A stretch of DNA of 64,000 nucleotides, taken from Streptococcus sp. LQJ-218. Its GTDB lineage: Bacteria > Bacillota > Bacilli > Lactobacillales > Streptococcaceae. The notes beneath the pieces were generated by a model. It had not been told where the DNA came from and made no database searches. It saw nothing but the letters and a program-made list of their open reading frames with translations. Positions within the stretch are counted from its first letter, which is position 1; each line of letters opens with the position of its first letter. The stretch covers positions 124,001-188,000 of the forward strand of contig NZ_QQRU01000004.1 in the NCBI RefSeq assembly GCF_003428885.1. The letters are read 5' to 3'. The translations under genes were made by a program, and so were the position numbers. Positions 17,668-28,022 of the stretch are shown one piece after another.

Positions 17668-18654
17668 ATGTTAAATGAATTTCCAATTTTTGATTATGAA
17701 GATATTCAATTGATTCCAAATAAATGTGTGATTAAAAGCCGTGCAGAAGCGGATACAAGTGTCACTCTAGGAAATCACACCTTTAAACTACCTGTTGTGC
17801 CAGCTAATATGCAGACAATTTTGGATGAAAATGTAGCAGAGCAACTGGCTAAAGGTAGTTACTTCTACATTATGCATCGTTTTGATGAGGCAGGACGCAT
17901 TCCTTTTATTAAACGCATGCACGAGCAAGGGCTCATTGCTTCTATCTCTGTCGGTGTTAAGGATTATGAGTATGATTTTGTCAGCCAGCTCAAGGCTGAT
18001 GCTCCTGAGTACATCACGATTGACATTGCCCACGGTCATGCGGATAGCGTGATTTCAATGATTCAACACATTAAGAAAGAATTGCCAGATACCTTTGTCA
18101 TTGCTGGAAATGTGGGAACACCAGAAGCGGTGCGTGAATTGGAAAATGCTGGTGCGGATGCTACTAAGGTTGGAATCGGTCCTGGTAAGGTTTGTATCAC
18201 CAAGGTCAAGACTGGTTTTGGTACAGGTGGTTGGCAGTTGGCTGCTCTACGCTGGTGTGCTAAGGCTGCGCGTAAACCGATTATCGCTGATGGAGGAATT
18301 CGTACTCACGGCGATATTGCCAAGTCTATCCGTTTCGGTGCCAGCATGGTCATGATTGGTTCCCTTTTTGCAGGACACATCGAAAGTCCAGGGAAAACGA
18401 TTGAAGTCGATGGTGAACAGTTCAAAGAATACTACGGTTCAGCTTCACAATACCAAAAAGGGGCTTACAAAAACGTGGAAGGCAAACGTATCTTGCTTCC
18501 TGCCAAAGGTCATCTGCAAGATACTTTAACTGAGATGGAACAAGACCTTCAAAGTGCTATTTCTTATGCAGGTGGACGTCAGCTTGCTGACCTTAAACAC
18601 GTTGATTATGTGATCGTGAAAAACTCCATCTGGAATGGGGATGCTTCCCACTAA
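17668..18654 (+). CDS. guaC: GMP reductase
   Basis: Converts GMP to IMP with NADPH, balancing purine nucleotides. The 328-residue IMPDH/GMPR barrel lacks CBS domains and has [11 protein letters not shown] with the catalytic cysteine (near residue 176), [15 protein letters not shown] and [14 protein letters not shown] phosphate-binding segments, and a C-terminal GMPR2-type flap with YYGSAS. Only a weak GAGA Shine-Dalgarno precedes the ATG, whereas the promoter is perfect. Confidence 0.95.
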   Translation: MLNEFPIFDYEDIQLIPNKCVIKSRAEADTSVTLGNHTFKLPVVPANMQTILDENVAEQLAKGSYFYIMHRFDEAGRIPFIKRMHEQGLIASISVGVKDYEYDFVSQLKADAPEYITIDIAHGHADSVISMIQHIKKELPDTFVIAGNVGTPEAVRELENAGADATKVGIGPGKVCITKVKTGFGTGGWQLAALRWCAKAARKPIIADGGIRTHGDIAKSIRFGASMVMIGSLFAGHIESPGKTIEVDGEQFKEYYGSASQYQKGAYKNVEGKRILLPAKGHLQDTLTEMEQDLQSAISYAGGRQLADLKHVDYVIVKNSIWNGDASH

Positions 18655-18679
18655 GACGGGTTATCTCACTAGAAAAAAC

Positions 18680-18708
18680 TTGTTATTAGAGCAAATTTTT
18701 GTTATAAT
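18680..18708 (+). promoter_or_regulatory. Promoter for tRNA-Arg
   Basis: TTGTTA at 18680-18685, 17-bp spacer, TATAAT at 18703-18708, 12 bp before the tRNA. Confidence 0.75.
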
Positions 18709-18719
18709 AAAACAAGTTT

Positions 18720-18791
18720 CCACCCTTAGTGTAATGGATATCACGTAAGATTCCGGTTCTTGAGATGGGGGTTCGATTCCCTCAGGGTGGA
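18720..18791 (+). tRNA. tRNA-Arg (anticodon CCG)
   Basis: Folds as a complete cloverleaf: acceptor CCACCCT/AGGGTGG with discriminator A at 18791; D arm with AATGGATA loop; anticodon stem TAAGA/TCTTG around TTCCGGT (anticodon CCG); T arm GGGGG-TTCGATT-CCCTC. It resembles the unusual E. coli tRNA-Arg(CCU) body. The 3' CCA is not encoded. Reads CGG codons. Confidence 0.95.
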
Positions 18792-18806
18792 TGTAAACAG
18801 CCTAAG

Positions 18807-18829
18807 AAAGCCTTTAGTAGGGCTTTTTT
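18807..18829 (+). terminator. Terminator after tRNA-Arg
   Basis: AAAGCC/GGCTTT stem with a loop of eight bases followed by Ts. Confidence 0.7.
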
Positions 18830-18856
18830 CTTTATTCTGACCCAAATTTTTCCCTA

Positions 18857-19007
18857 ATACTCAATGAAAATCAAAGAACAAAATAGGAAGCTAGCCGTAG
18901 GCTGCTCAAAGCACTGCTTTGAGGTTGTAGATAAGACTGACAAAGTCAGTCACATATATAATCCAAGGCATAGCTGACGTGGTTTGAATTTTATTTTCGA
19001 AGAGTAT
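18857..19007 (-). repeat. BOX element, boxA-boxB-boxC in minus orientation
   Basis: Starts with ATACTCAATGAAAATC and ends with TTTTCGAAGAGTAT; one boxB copy with GCTCAAAGCACTGCTTTGAG. The boxA part is diverged (AATCCAAGGCATAGCTGACG). Inserted between the tRNA-Arg terminator and the rnc promoter. Confidence 0.92.
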
Positions 19008-19083
19008 AAAACTGAAAAATATATTCTATAGAATGCTCAAATCGTCTCCAGTCCCGTTTTAAAGTGACTCAGGGGGCTTTTTT

Positions 19084-19092
19084 TGATATAAT
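19084..19092 (+). promoter_or_regulatory. Extended -10 promoter for rnc-smc operon
   Basis: TGATATAAT with TATAAT at 19087-19092, just after a T-rich stretch; 35 bp before rnc. The -35 (GTGACT, 19064-19069) is weak. Confidence 0.65.
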
Positions 19093-19126
19093 AAAAAGGA
19101 CTGTTATCAGTTAGAAAGAGGTTGGT

Positions 19127-19825
19127 ATGAAAGAATTACAAACTGTACTTAAAAACCATTTTGCAATCGAATTTGCAGACAAAAATTTACTGGAAACCGC
19201 CTTTACTCATACGAGTTATGCCAATGAGCACCGCCTCTTAAAAATTTCACACAATGAACGCTTGGAATTTTTAGGAGACGCTGTTCTACAGTTATTGATT
19301 TCAGAATATCTGTATAAAAAATATCCCAAAAAACCTGAGGGTGACTTGTCTAAACTCCGTGCCATGATTGTCCGTGAGGAGAGTTTGGCTGGTTTTGCGC
19401 GTGATTGCCAGTTTGACCAGTTTATCAAGTTAGGTAAGGGGGAAGAAAAATCGGGTGGTCGCAATCGTGACACCATTCTTGGTGATGCCTTTGAAGCCTT
19501 TCTTGGTGCTCTCCTTTTGGATAAGGATGTGAGCAAGGTCAAGGAATTTATCTATCAAGTCATGATTCCTAAGGTTGAAGCTGGCGAGTTTGAGATGATT
19601 ACAGACTACAAAACCCATCTCCAAGAGTTACTTCAAGTCAATGGGGATGTGGCTATTCGTTATCAGGTGATTTCTGAAACGGGACCTGCCCACGATAAGA
19701 TCTTTGATGTAGAAGTTCTTGTTGAAGGTAAGAGCATTGGTCAAGGTCAAGGTCGTTCTAAGAAATTAGCAGAGCAGGAAGCTGCCAAAAATGCCGTTGA
19801 GAAAGGGCTGGATTCATGTACTTAA
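19127..19825 (+). CDS. rnc: Ribonuclease III
   Basis: Double-strand-specific RNase for rRNA and mRNA processing. The 232-residue protein has the RNase III signature [13 protein letters not shown] (near residue 43), the second acidic site [11 protein letters not shown] (near residue 125) and a C-terminal dsRNA-binding domain with [24 protein letters not shown] precedes the ATG. The last 10 bases overlap smc, a conserved rnc-smc-ftsY arrangement in Firmicutes. Confidence 0.96.
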   Translation: MKELQTVLKNHFAIEFADKNLLETAFTHTSYANEHRLLKISHNERLEFLGDAVLQLLISEYLYKKYPKKPEGDLSKLRAMIVREESLAGFARDCQFDQFIKLGKGEEKSGGRNRDTILGDAFEAFLGALLLDKDVSKVKEFIYQVMIPKVEAGEFEMITDYKTHLQELLQVNGDVAIRYQVISETGPAHDKIFDVEVLVEGKSIGQGQGRSKKLAEQEAAKNAVEKGLDSCT

Positions 19826-22800
19826 AGGAAATCGAAATTCAGGGATTCAAGTCTTTTGCTGACAAGACCAAGGTCGTCTTTGATCAAGGTGTGACGGCAG
19901 TTGTTGGTCCCAATGGATCTGGAAAGTCGAATATTACAGAAAGTTTGCGATGGGCCTTGGGGGAGTCAAGTGTTAAGAGTCTCCGTGGTGGCAAGATGCC
20001 GGATGTCATCTTTGCTGGGACCGAAAGTCGCAAACCGCTTAATTATGCTTCTGTAGTTGTGACTCTGGATAATCATGATGGATTTATCAAGGATGCTGGT
20101 CAAGAAATCAGGGTAGAACGCCATATCTATCGTAGTGGAGACAGTGAATACAAGATTGACGGTAAGAAAGTCCGTCTGCGTGATATTCATGATCTTTTCT
20201 TGGATACAGGTTTGGGACGAGATTCCTTCTCTATCATTTCCCAAGGGAAGGTTGAGGAGATTTTCAACTCCAAGCCTGAGGAACGCCGAGCTATTTTCGA
20301 AGAAGCTGCTGGAGTTTTGAAATACAAGACTCGTCGAAAAGAAACTGAGAGTAAACTGCAGCAAACTCAGGATAATCTGGATCGTCTGGAAGACATTATC
20401 TACGAGTTGGATAATCAAATCAAGCCCCTTGAGAAGCAAGCTGAAAATGCCCGTAAGTTTCTAGATTTGGAAGGTAAACGTAAGGCAATTTACTTGGATG
20501 TTCTGGTTGCTCAAATCAAGGAAAATAAGGCTGAACTAGAGTTGACTGAAGAAGAGTTGGCTCAGGTTCAGGAACTCTTGACAAGCTATTACCAAAAGCG
20601 TGAAAAATTAGAAGAAGAAAATCAATCTCTTAAAAAGCAACGCCAAGATTTACAGGCTGAAATGGCCAAAGACCAAGGCAGTTTGATGGATTTGACCAGT
20701 CTGATTAGTGATTTAGAGAGAAAATTAGCCCTATCGAAACTGGAATCTGAGCAAGTAGCCCTGAATCAACAGGAAGCACAAGTCCGTTTGGCTGCTTTGG
20801 AGGATAAGAGAAAGGCTCTAAGTCAGGAAAAGGCTGAAAAAGAAAGTTCTTTAGCCCTCTTAGAGGAAAATCTAGTCCAAAATAATCAAAAACTCAACCG
20901 TTTAGAAGCTGAATTGCTAGCTTTTTCAGATGATCCTGATCAGATGATTGAGCTCTTACGTGAACGCTTTGTAGCCCTTTTACAAGATGAAGCGGATGTT
21001 TCAAACCAACTGACTCGCATCGAGAATGAGTTGGAAAATAGTCGTCAGCTTTCTCAAAAGCAAGCAGATCAACTAGAAAAGCTCAAACAGCAATTAGCTA
21101 CAGCTAAAGAGAAGGCTAGTCAGCAAAAGGCGGAGCTTGAAACTGCCAAAGAGCAGGTTCAAAAATTATTAGCAGACTACCAGGTCTGTGCCATGCAGCA
21201 TAAGGAGCAAAAAACTTCCTATCAAGCTCAACAAAGTCAACTCTTTGACCGTCTGGATAGTCTTAAAAATAAGCAGGCTAGAGCCCAAAGTTTGGAAAAT
21301 ATCCTGAGAAATCACAGTAACTTTTATGCAGGTGTAAAGAGTGTTCTCCAAGAAAAAGACCGCCTTGGTGGGATTATTGGTGCTGTTAGTGAGCATCTGA
21401 CCTTTGATGTGCATTATCAAACTGCCCTAGAGATTGCGCTTGGAGCGAGCAGTCAGCATATTATCGTGGAAGATGAAGAGTCGGCAACTAAGGCGATTGA
21501 TTTCCTCAAGCGCAACAGAGCTGGTCGTGCAACCTTCCTTCCGTTGACAACGATCAAGGCGCGTACGATTTCTAGTCAGAACCAAGATGCTATCGCTGCA
21601 AGTGCTGGATTTCTGGGCATGGCAGATGAGTTGGTGACATTTGATACGAGACTGGAAGCTATTTTCAAGAACTTGCTAGCTACGACAGCTATCTTTGATA
21701 CCGTTGAGCACGCGCGTGCAGCAGCGCGCAAAGTTCGTTATCAGGTTCGTATGGTGACATTGGACGGTACAGAGTTGCGCACAGGTGGATCCTATGCGGG
21801 AGGTGCCAATCGCCAGAATAACAGCATCTTCATCAAGCCAGAGCTGGAGCAATTGCAAAAAGAAATTGCTGAAGAAAAAGCTAGCTTGCATACATATGAA
21901 GCGAGTTTGAAGACCTTACAAGATGAGATGGCTTCATTGACAGAAAGATTAGAATCCATCAAATCTCAAGGAGAGCAGGCTCGTATTCAGGAGCAAGGTT
22001 TGTACCTCGCCTATCAACAAACCAGTCAGCAAGTGGAAGAGTTAGAAATGCTTTGGAAACTTCAAGAAGAGGAATTAAATCGTCTTACTGAGGGAGATTG
22101 GCAAGTAGATAAGGAAAAATACCAAGAGCGTCTTACTACAATCACCAGTGAAAAGCATAATCTGGAAGCTGAGATTGAAGAGATTAAGTCTAATAAAAAT
22201 GCCATCCAAGAACGTTATCAAAACTTGCAGGAAGAGCTAGCGCAAGCTCGTCTGCTTAAGACAGAACTGCAAGGGCAAAAACGTTATGAAGTGACTGATA
22301 TTGAACGCTTAGGTAAGGAACTAGATAATCTTGATATTGAACAAGAAGAAATTCAGCGCCTTCTTCAAGAAAAGGTTGATAATTTTGAGAAGGTTGATAC
22401 AGAATTGCTCAGTCAACAGGTAGAAGAAGCCAAAACTCAGAAATCAAACCTCCAACAAGGTTTGATTCGCAAGCAGTTTGAGATGGATGATATGGAAGGA
22501 CAACTAGATGATATTGCCAGTCATTTGGATCAGGCTCGCCAGCAGAATGAGGAGTGGATTCGTAAGCAAACACGTGCTGAAGCCAAGAAAGAAAAGATCA
22601 GCGAGCGCTTGCGCCATTTACAAAGCCAATTAACAGACCAGTACCAGATCAGCTATACTGAAGCTTTAGAAAAGGCGCATGAGTTGGAAAATCTCAATCT
22701 GGCAGAGCAAGAAGTTAAGGATTTAGAGAAGGCTATACGCTCACTGGGTCCTGTCAATTTAGACGCTATTGAACAGTACGAAGAAGTTCACAACCGTCTG

Positions 22801-23355
22801 GATTTCCTAAATAGCCAACGTGATGATATTTTGTCTGCGAAAAACCTGCTTCTTGAAACCATCACAGAGATGAATGATGAGGTCAAGGAACGCTTTAAAT
22901 CAACCTTTGAGGCCATTCGTGAGTCCTTTAAAGTGACCTTCAAGCAGATGTTTGGTGGAGGTCAGGCTGACCTCATTTTGACTGAGGGAGACCTGCTGAC
23001 AGCTGGGGTTGAGATTTCTGTTCAACCTCCAGGCAAGAAAATCCAGTCTCTCAACCTCATGAGTGGTGGTGAAAAAGCTTTATCGGCTTTGGCCTTGCTC
23101 TTCTCCATTATCCGTGTCAAGACTATTCCCTTTGTTATCTTGGATGAGGTAGAAGCTGCGCTGGATGAAGCCAATGTCAAACGCTTTGGTGATTACCTCA
23201 ACCGCTTTGACAAGGACAGCCAGTTTATCGTCGTAACCCACCGTAAGGGAACCATGGCAGCGGCCGATTCCATCTATGGAGTGACCATGCAAGAATCGGG
23301 TGTTTCAAAGATTGTTTCAGTTAAGTTAAAAGATTTAGAAAGTATTGAAGGATGA
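19816..23355 (+). CDS. smc: Chromosome partition protein SMC
   Basis: The 1179-residue condensin ATPase has N-terminal Walker [13 protein letters not shown] (near residue 32), a first coiled coil (about 165-500), a hinge (about 505-680 with [11 protein letters not shown]), a second coiled coil, then signature [14 protein letters not shown] and Walker [14 protein letters not shown] near residue 1110. It organises and segregates the chromosome with ScpA/ScpB. Full length, overlapping rnc by 10 nt and the next gene by 4 nt. Confidence 0.97.
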   Translation: MYLKEIEIQGFKSFADKTKVVFDQGVTAVVGPNGSGKSNITESLRWALGESSVKSLRGGKMPDVIFAGTESRKPLNYASVVVTLDNHDGFIKDAGQEIRVERHIYRSGDSEYKIDGKKVRLRDIHDLFLDTGLGRDSFSIISQGKVEEIFNSKPEERRAIFEEAAGVLKYKTRRKETESKLQQTQDNLDRLEDIIYELDNQIKPLEKQAENARKFLDLEGKRKAIYLDVLVAQIKENKAELELTEEELAQVQELLTSYYQKREKLEEENQSLKKQRQDLQAEMAKDQGSLMDLTSLISDLERKLALSKLESEQVALNQQEAQVRLAALEDKRKALSQEKAEKESSLALLEENLVQNNQKLNRLEAELLAFSDDPDQMIELLRERFVALLQDEADVSNQLTRIENELENSRQLSQKQADQLEKLKQQLATAKEKASQQKAELETAKEQVQKLLADYQVCAMQHKEQKTSYQAQQSQLFDRLDSLKNKQARAQSLENILRNHSNFYAGVKSVLQEKDRLGGIIGAVSEHLTFDVHYQTALEIALGASSQHIIVEDEESATKAIDFLKRNRAGRATFLPLTTIKARTISSQNQDAIAASAGFLGMADELVTFDTRLEAIFKNLLATTAIFDTVEHARAAARKVRYQVRMVTLDGTELRTGGSYAGGANRQNNSIFIKPELEQLQKEIAEEKASLHTYEASLKTLQDEMASLTERLESIKSQGEQARIQEQGLYLAYQQTSQQVEELEMLWKLQEEELNRLTEGDWQVDKEKYQERLTTITSEKHNLEAEIEEIKSNKNAIQERYQNLQEELAQARLLKTELQGQKRYEVTDIERLGKELDNLDIEQEEIQRLLQEKVDNFEKVDTELLSQQVEEAKTQKSNLQQGLIRKQFEMDDMEGQLDDIASHLDQARQQNEEWIRKQTRAEAKKEKISERLRHLQSQLTDQYQISYTEALEKAHELENLNLAEQEVKDLEKAIRSLGPVNLDAIEQYEEVHNRLDFLNSQRDDILSAKNLLLETITEMNDEVKERFKSTFEAIRESFKVTFKQMFGGGQADLILTEGDLLTAGVEISVQPPGKKIQSLNLMSGGEKALSALALLFSIIRVKTIPFVILDEVEAALDEANVKRFGDYLNRFDKDSQFIVVTHRKGTMAAADSIYGVTMQESGVSKIVSVKLKDLESIEG

Positions 23356-24146
23356 CAATTAAACTAGTAGCAACAGATATGGATGGAACCTTCCTAGATG
23401 GGAATGGACGCTTTGATATGGACCGCCTCAAGTATCTCTTAGCTTCCTACAAGGAAAAAGGGATATACTTTGCGGTGGCTTCGGGCCGAGGATTTCTATC
23501 ATTAGAAAAATTATTTGCTGACGTTCGTGATGACATTATTTTCATCGCGGAAAATGGCAGTTTGGTAGAGTATCAAGGTCAGGACTTGTATGAAGCGACC
23601 ATGTCTCGTGACTTTTATCTGGCAACTTTTGAAAAGCTGAAAACTTCACCTTATGTAGATATCAATAAACTGCTCTTGACGGGTAAGAAGGGTTCTTATG
23701 TGTTAGATACGGTTGATGAGATCTATTTGAAAGAGAGCCAGCATTACAATGAAAATATCCAAAAAGTAGCGAGTCTGGAAGATATCACAGATGACATTTT
23801 CAAATTTACGACCAACTTCACAGAAGAAACGCTGGAAGCTGGAGAAGCTTGGGTCAATGAACATGTCCCTGGTGTTAAGGCTATGACAACTGGCTTTGAA
23901 TCCATTGATATCGTGTTGGACTATGTCGATAAGGGAGTGGCCATTGTTGAATTAGCTAAAAAACTTGGCATCACGATGGATCAGGTTATGGCTTTTGGAG
24001 ACAATCTAAATGACTTGCATATGATGCAGGTTGTGGGACACCCTGTAGCTCCTGAAAATGCACGACCAGAAATTTTAGAAATAGCAGAGACTGTGATTGG
24101 TCACCATAAGGACCAGTCGGTTATGGCTTATATGGAGGGCTTATAA
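23352..24146 (+). CDS. HAD-superfamily Cof-type phosphatase (first of two)
   Basis: The 264-residue Cof/IIB HAD hydrolase has motif I DMDGTFLD at residue 9, motif II ASGR near residue 43, and motif IV GDNLNDLHMM near residue 217. Substrate unknown; relatives dephosphorylate sugar phosphates, FMN or PLP. The ATG overlaps the smc stop and the gene's last base is shared with the next start (ATG at 24146), so it is tightly coupled in the rnc-smc-ftsY operon. Confidence 0.88.
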   Translation: MTIKLVATDMDGTFLDGNGRFDMDRLKYLLASYKEKGIYFAVASGRGFLSLEKLFADVRDDIIFIAENGSLVEYQGQDLYEATMSRDFYLATFEKLKTSPYVDINKLLLTGKKGSYVLDTVDEIYLKESQHYNENIQKVASLEDITDDIFKFTTNFTEETLEAGEAWVNEHVPGVKAMTTGFESIDIVLDYVDKGVAIVELAKKLGITMDQVMAFGDNLNDLHMMQVVGHPVAPENARPEILEIAETVIGHHKDQSVMAYMEGL

Positions 24147-24964
24147 TGGCAGATATAAAATTGATTGCATTGGACTTAGACGGGACCTTGCTGACTACTG
24201 ATAAAAGGCTGACGGATCGTACCAAGGCAACCTTAAAAGCTGCGCGTGATCGTGGTATCAAGGTTGTATTGACAACTGGTCGTCCCTTAAAAGCCATGGA
24301 TTTCTTTCTCCATGAGCTAGGGACTGATGGTCAGGAAGATGAGTATACCATTACTTTTAATGGTGGTTTGGTTCAGAAAAATACAGGCGAAATCCTTGAT
24401 AAGACAGTCTTTTCATATGATGATGTAGCACGCTTGTATGAGGAAACAGAGAAATTATCACTGCCTCTTGATGCTATCTCAGAAGGAACTGTTTATCAAA
24501 TTCAATCCGACCAAGAAAGTCTTTATGCCAAATTTAATCCAGCTTTGACTTTTGTTCCAGTGGACTTTGAAGACTTGTCTAGTCAAATGACCTACAACAA
24601 ATGCGTGACTGCCTTTGATCAAGAACCCTTGGATGCAGCCATTCAGAAGATTTCTCCAGAATTGTTTGACCAATATGAAATCTTTAAATCACGTGAAATG
24701 TTGCTAGAGTGGTCACCAAAGAATGTTCATAAAGCAACAGGATTGGCAAAACTAATCAGCCATCTTGGAATTGACCAAAGCCAAGTCATGGCTTGTGGAG
24801 ATGAGGCCAATGACCTATCTATGATTGAGTGGGCAGGGCTCGGTGTTGCCATGCAAAATGCTGTTCCTGAAGTCAAGGCAGTCGCAAATGTGGTAACGCC
24901 AATGACCAATGATGAAGAGGCTGTCGCCTGGGCTATCGAAGAATATGTGCTAAAGGAGAACTAA
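24146..24964 (+). CDS. HAD-superfamily Cof-type phosphatase (second of two)
   Basis: The 272-residue Cof-type HAD hydrolase has DLDGTLLTTDKRL at residue 9, TTGRP near residue 44, and GDEANDLSMIEWAG near residue 214. It resembles the preceding protein only at family level, so the pair is not a recent duplication. Substrate unknown. It overlaps the first HAD gene by one base and is followed by ftsY after 3 nt. Confidence 0.88.
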   Translation: MADIKLIALDLDGTLLTTDKRLTDRTKATLKAARDRGIKVVLTTGRPLKAMDFFLHELGTDGQEDEYTITFNGGLVQKNTGEILDKTVFSYDDVARLYEETEKLSLPLDAISEGTVYQIQSDQESLYAKFNPALTFVPVDFEDLSSQMTYNKCVTAFDQEPLDAAIQKISPELFDQYEIFKSREMLLEWSPKNVHKATGLAKLISHLGIDQSQVMACGDEANDLSMIEWAGLGVAMQNAVPEVKAVANVVTPMTNDEEAVAWAIEEYVLKEN

Positions 24965-24967
24965 GAT

Positions 24968-26257
24968 ATGGGATTATTTGACCGTCTATTCGGAAAAAAA
25001 GAAGAACCTAAAATCGAAGAAGTTATAAAAGAAGCTCTGGAAAATCTTGATTTGTCTGAAGATACGGAGCCTGACCTTACAGAAGTTGAGGAAGTTTCTC
25101 AAGAAGAAGCAGAGGTTGAAATTGTTGAAGAAGCTTTGCTCCAAGAAGAGGAAAATCAAGAGACAGTTGAAGAAAGTCAGGATTCAGAGCCAACTGTAGA
25201 GGTTTCTCAAGAAGAAGTCGAAGAAGTTCCAAACTCAGAACAAGTCTCAGAGGAAGAGAATCCTGAGCTCCTAGAGACTGCAGAAGAAAATAGTTCTGAA
25301 GTGCTTGAAGCAGAAACACCTCAAGTAGAAGAAACTGTTCAGGAAAAATATGACCGCAGTCTCAAGAAAACTCGCACAGGCTTCGGTGCTCGTTTGAATG
25401 CCTTCTTTGCCAATTTCCGCTCTGTTGACGAAGAATTTTTCGAAGAACTAGAAGAATTGCTGATCATGAGTGACGTTGGAGTGCAGGTCGCTTCTAACTT
25501 AACAGAAGAGTTACGCTACGAAGCCAAGCTTGAAAACGCTAAGAAACCGGATGCACTGCGTCGTGTTATCATTGAGAAATTGGTTGAGCTTTATGAAAAA
25601 GGTGGCAACTACGATGAGACCATCCACTTCCAAGATGGCTTGACAGTCATGCTCTTTGTTGGGGTTAATGGTGTTGGGAAAACAACTTCTATCGGGAAAT
25701 TAGCCCACCGCTACAAACAAGCAGGTAAGAAGGTCATGTTGGTTGCGGCAGATACCTTCCGTGCAGGAGCGGTAGCCCAGCTAGCTGAGTGGGGTCGACG
25801 AGTAGATGTTCCAGTAGTGACTGGACCTGAGAAAGCTGACCCAGCCAGTGTGGTCTTTGATGGCATGGAACGTGCTGTAGCTGAGGGTATCGATATTCTC
25901 ATGATTGATACTGCAGGCCGTCTGCAAAACAAGGATAACCTTATGGCTGAGCTGGAAAAGATTGGTCGTATTATCAAACGTGTTGTACCAGAAGCACCTC
26001 ATGAAACTTTCTTGGCGCTTGATGCATCAACAGGTCAAAATGCCCTAGTACAGGCCAAAGAATTTTCAAAAATTACCCCATTGACAGGAATTGTTTTGAC
26101 TAAGATTGATGGAACTGCTCGAGGTGGTGTGGTTCTAGCTATCCGTGAAGAACTCAATATTCCTGTAAAATTGATTGGTTTTGGTGAAAAAATTGATGAT
26201 ATTGGAGAGTTTAACTCAGAAAACTTTATGAAAGGTCTCTTAGAAGGTTTAATCTAA
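24968..26257 (+). CDS. ftsY: Signal recognition particle receptor FtsY
   Basis: SRP receptor GTPase that docks translating ribosomes at the membrane. The 429-residue protein has an N-terminal acidic region (residues about 12-115, runs of E and V/S) typical of FtsY A domains, then the NG domain: GVNGVGKTTSIGKLA (near residue 228), DTFRAGAVAQL, DTAGRLQNKDNLM and TKIDGTARGG near residue 374. The spacer repeats in the acidic region (SQEE, VEE) vary among strains. Last gene before a bidirectional terminator. Confidence 0.96.
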   Translation: MGLFDRLFGKKEEPKIEEVIKEALENLDLSEDTEPDLTEVEEVSQEEAEVEIVEEALLQEEENQETVEESQDSEPTVEVSQEEVEEVPNSEQVSEEENPELLETAEENSSEVLEAETPQVEETVQEKYDRSLKKTRTGFGARLNAFFANFRSVDEEFFEELEELLIMSDVGVQVASNLTEELRYEAKLENAKKPDALRRVIIEKLVELYEKGGNYDETIHFQDGLTVMLFVGVNGVGKTTSIGKLAHRYKQAGKKVMLVAADTFRAGAVAQLAEWGRRVDVPVVTGPEKADPASVVFDGMERAVAEGIDILMIDTAGRLQNKDNLMAELEKIGRIIKRVVPEAPHETFLALDASTGQNALVQAKEFSKITPLTGIVLTKIDGTARGGVVLAIREELNIPVKLIGFGEKIDDIGEFNSENFMKGLLEGLI

Positions 26258-26267
26258 TCAGAAACAA

Positions 26268-26300
26268 AAATCCTGCAAGGCATAACCTTGCAGGATTTTT
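26268..26300. terminator. Bidirectional terminator between ftsY and zwf
   Basis: Perfect 13-bp stem AAATCCTGCAAGG / CCTTGCAGGATTT with a 5-nt loop, T run on the plus side and A run (T on the minus strand) on the other. It serves both converging genes. Confidence 0.92.
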
Positions 26301-27788
26301 TTATTCTAAACGACCATCTTGACGATAGGCTATGTCTGGTTGCCAAGTCCATTTGGCACCGAATTTTTCAAGTAAGTCAAAGCTAGCTTGAGGTCCCATA
26401 CTTCCAGCTTTATAGTCATGAAATGGGACATCATTTTCAGCCCAGATCTCTTCGATACGATCAATCAGCTTCCACGACGCACTAACTTCATCCCAGTGGC
26501 TAAAGTTAGTTGAGTTGTTATTTAAGACATCATAAATTAATTTCTCGTATGGTTCTGGCGAAGCACCAGTTGCGGTCGCATCTGTACGGTAATCAAGTGA
26601 GTTAGGAGCCAAGTTAAATTCTTCTCCTACTTGCTTCCCGTTTAGGCTAAGAGAGAATCCTTCTGTTGATTGGATATAGATGGTCAAAATGTTTGGAGCA
26701 AGTGGTTCACCAAAGATAGAGTCCATTTGTTTAAAGACGATATTGACATGAGTTCCTTTTTTAGTCAGACGTTTACCAGTACGGAAGAAGAAAGGAACAC
26801 CACGGAATCGATCGCTGTCTACAAAGAAAGCACCAGATGCAAAGGTTTCAGTTGTAGATTCTGGATTCACATTTGGCTCGCTACGATAAGAGATGTATTT
26901 CATGCCATCAATCTTACCAGAACGGTATTGACCACGGATAAAGTGTTCTTTAAGCTCTTCATCAGTTGGATGATGGAGGTTCTTAAAGACCTTAATCTTC
27001 TCAGCACGAATCTCGTCTTTTGTGAAGCTGGCTGGCTTGTCCATAGCAAGGAGAGAAAGAAGTTGTAGTGTATGGTTTTGTACCATATCGCGGAGGGCAC
27101 CAGACTCATCATAGTAGCCACCACGTTCTTCTACACCCAAGCTCTCCGCAAAGGTAATTTGAATATTGTCGATAAAGTCCTTGTTCCAAACATTTTCAAA
27201 AATCAAGTTTGCAAAGCGGACTGCAAAGATACTTTGAATCATTTCCTTACCAAGATAATGGTCAATACGGAAAATTTGTTTTTCGTCAAATGTTGCTAGA
27301 AGATCGTCATTTAACTTGCTTGCGCTTGCGTAATCTGTACCAAATGGTTTCTCAACGATTAAACGTTCAAAACCTTTACCGTCCACAATGTTTTCAGACT
27401 TAAGGTGTTTGGCAATAGTTCCAAAGAACTGAGGTGCCATAGACAAGAAGAAGAGCTTGTTGTGTTCAGCTTGGTACTTGTCATTCAGCTCAGCCTGTAA
27501 TTGATGTAAAGCAATGTAATGCTCTGTATCGTTGACATCATGACTTTGATAATAGAAGTGGCTAGCGAACTCTTGAGCCTGTTCGGTACTATCTGCCAAA
27601 TCAAGGATAGATTCGACTACAACAGATTCAAAATATTCCTTGCTCCAAGGACGACGGGCAGTTCCAATGACTGCAAAATGCTTGGAAAGATTTCCGGATT
27701 TATATAGTCTAAAAAGGGAAGGGTAGAGTTTGCGTTTAGCCAGGTCTCCACTCGCACCGAAAATTGTAACAATAACTTTAGATGACAT
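26301..27788 (-). CDS. zwf: Glucose-6-phosphate 1-dehydrogenase
   Basis: Oxidises glucose-6-phosphate with NADP, first step of the oxidative pentose phosphate route. The 495-residue protein has the Rossmann motif IFGASGDLAKRKLYPSL at residue 8 and the active-site RIDHYLGKE near residue 177. It is downstream of glnP-glnQ on the same strand; in pneumococcus zwf is reported as part of the GlnR-controlled glnPQ-zwf unit. Here a terminator and a BOX remnant separate glnQ from zwf, and zwf has a structured leader with its own -10. Confidence 0.96.
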   Translation of the reverse strand: MSSKVIVTIFGASGDLAKRKLYPSLFRLYKSGNLSKHFAVIGTARRPWSKEYFESVVVESILDLADSTEQAQEFASHFYYQSHDVNDTEHYIALHQLQAELNDKYQAEHNKLFFLSMAPQFFGTIAKHLKSENIVDGKGFERLIVEKPFGTDYASASKLNDDLLATFDEKQIFRIDHYLGKEMIQSIFAVRFANLIFENVWNKDFIDNIQITFAESLGVEERGGYYDESGALRDMVQNHTLQLLSLLAMDKPASFTKDEIRAEKIKVFKNLHHPTDEELKEHFIRGQYRSGKIDGMKYISYRSEPNVNPESTTETFASGAFFVDSDRFRGVPFFFRTGKRLTKKGTHVNIVFKQMDSIFGEPLAPNILTIYIQSTEGFSLSLNGKQVGEEFNLAPNSLDYRTDATATGASPEPYEKLIYDVLNNNSTNFSHWDEVSASWKLIDRIEEIWAENDVPFHDYKAGSMGPQASFDLLEKFGAKWTWQPDIAYRQDGRLE

Positions 27789-27880
27789 CTAGCTACCTAA
27801 TTTCTATTTTATTCCTAGTCTTGCTAGGTATGAGGAAACCTCATTTCATAAACTTAATTCTAACATAATTTTCCGAAAAA
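27789..27880 (-). promoter_or_regulatory. zwf leader with two small hairpins and a candidate -10
   Basis: Reading the minus strand, TGTTAGAAT (an extended -10 candidate near 27863-27871) is followed by the hairpins ATGAGG-TTT-CCTCAT (27844-27830) and CCTAG-CAAGA-CTAGG (27828-27814). No -35 of good quality was found. The hairpins lie in the likely 5' untranslated region. Confidence 0.4.
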
Positions 27881-27903
27881 TCAAAAAATCCAATACGAGA
27901 TAG

Positions 27904-27933
27904 AAAAAAACTGCAAGGAAATCCTTACAGTTT
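27904..27933 (-). terminator. Terminator of glnPQ
   Basis: On the minus strand AAACTGTAAGGA-TT-TCCTTGCAGTTT with one mismatch, followed by a T run. It is separated from glnQ by the BOX remnant. Confidence 0.75.
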
Positions 27934-27939
27934 GAGTTT

Positions 27940-28022
27940 ATACTCAATGAAAATCAAAGAGCAAACTAGGAAACTAGCCGTAGGTTGCTCAAAGCACTGC
28001 TTTGAGGTTATTTGAAGAGTAT
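27940..28022 (-). repeat. Shortened BOX element between glnQ and its terminator
   Basis: Keeps boxC (ATACTCAATGAAAATCAAAG start), the CTCAAAGCACTGCTTTGAG part of boxB and only the last 13 or so bases of boxA (TTTGAAGAGTAT): 83 bp in all, compared with about 150 for a full ABC element. Its last base is the first base of the glnQ stop triplet as written on the plus strand, so the element abuts the gene end. Confidence 0.85.
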
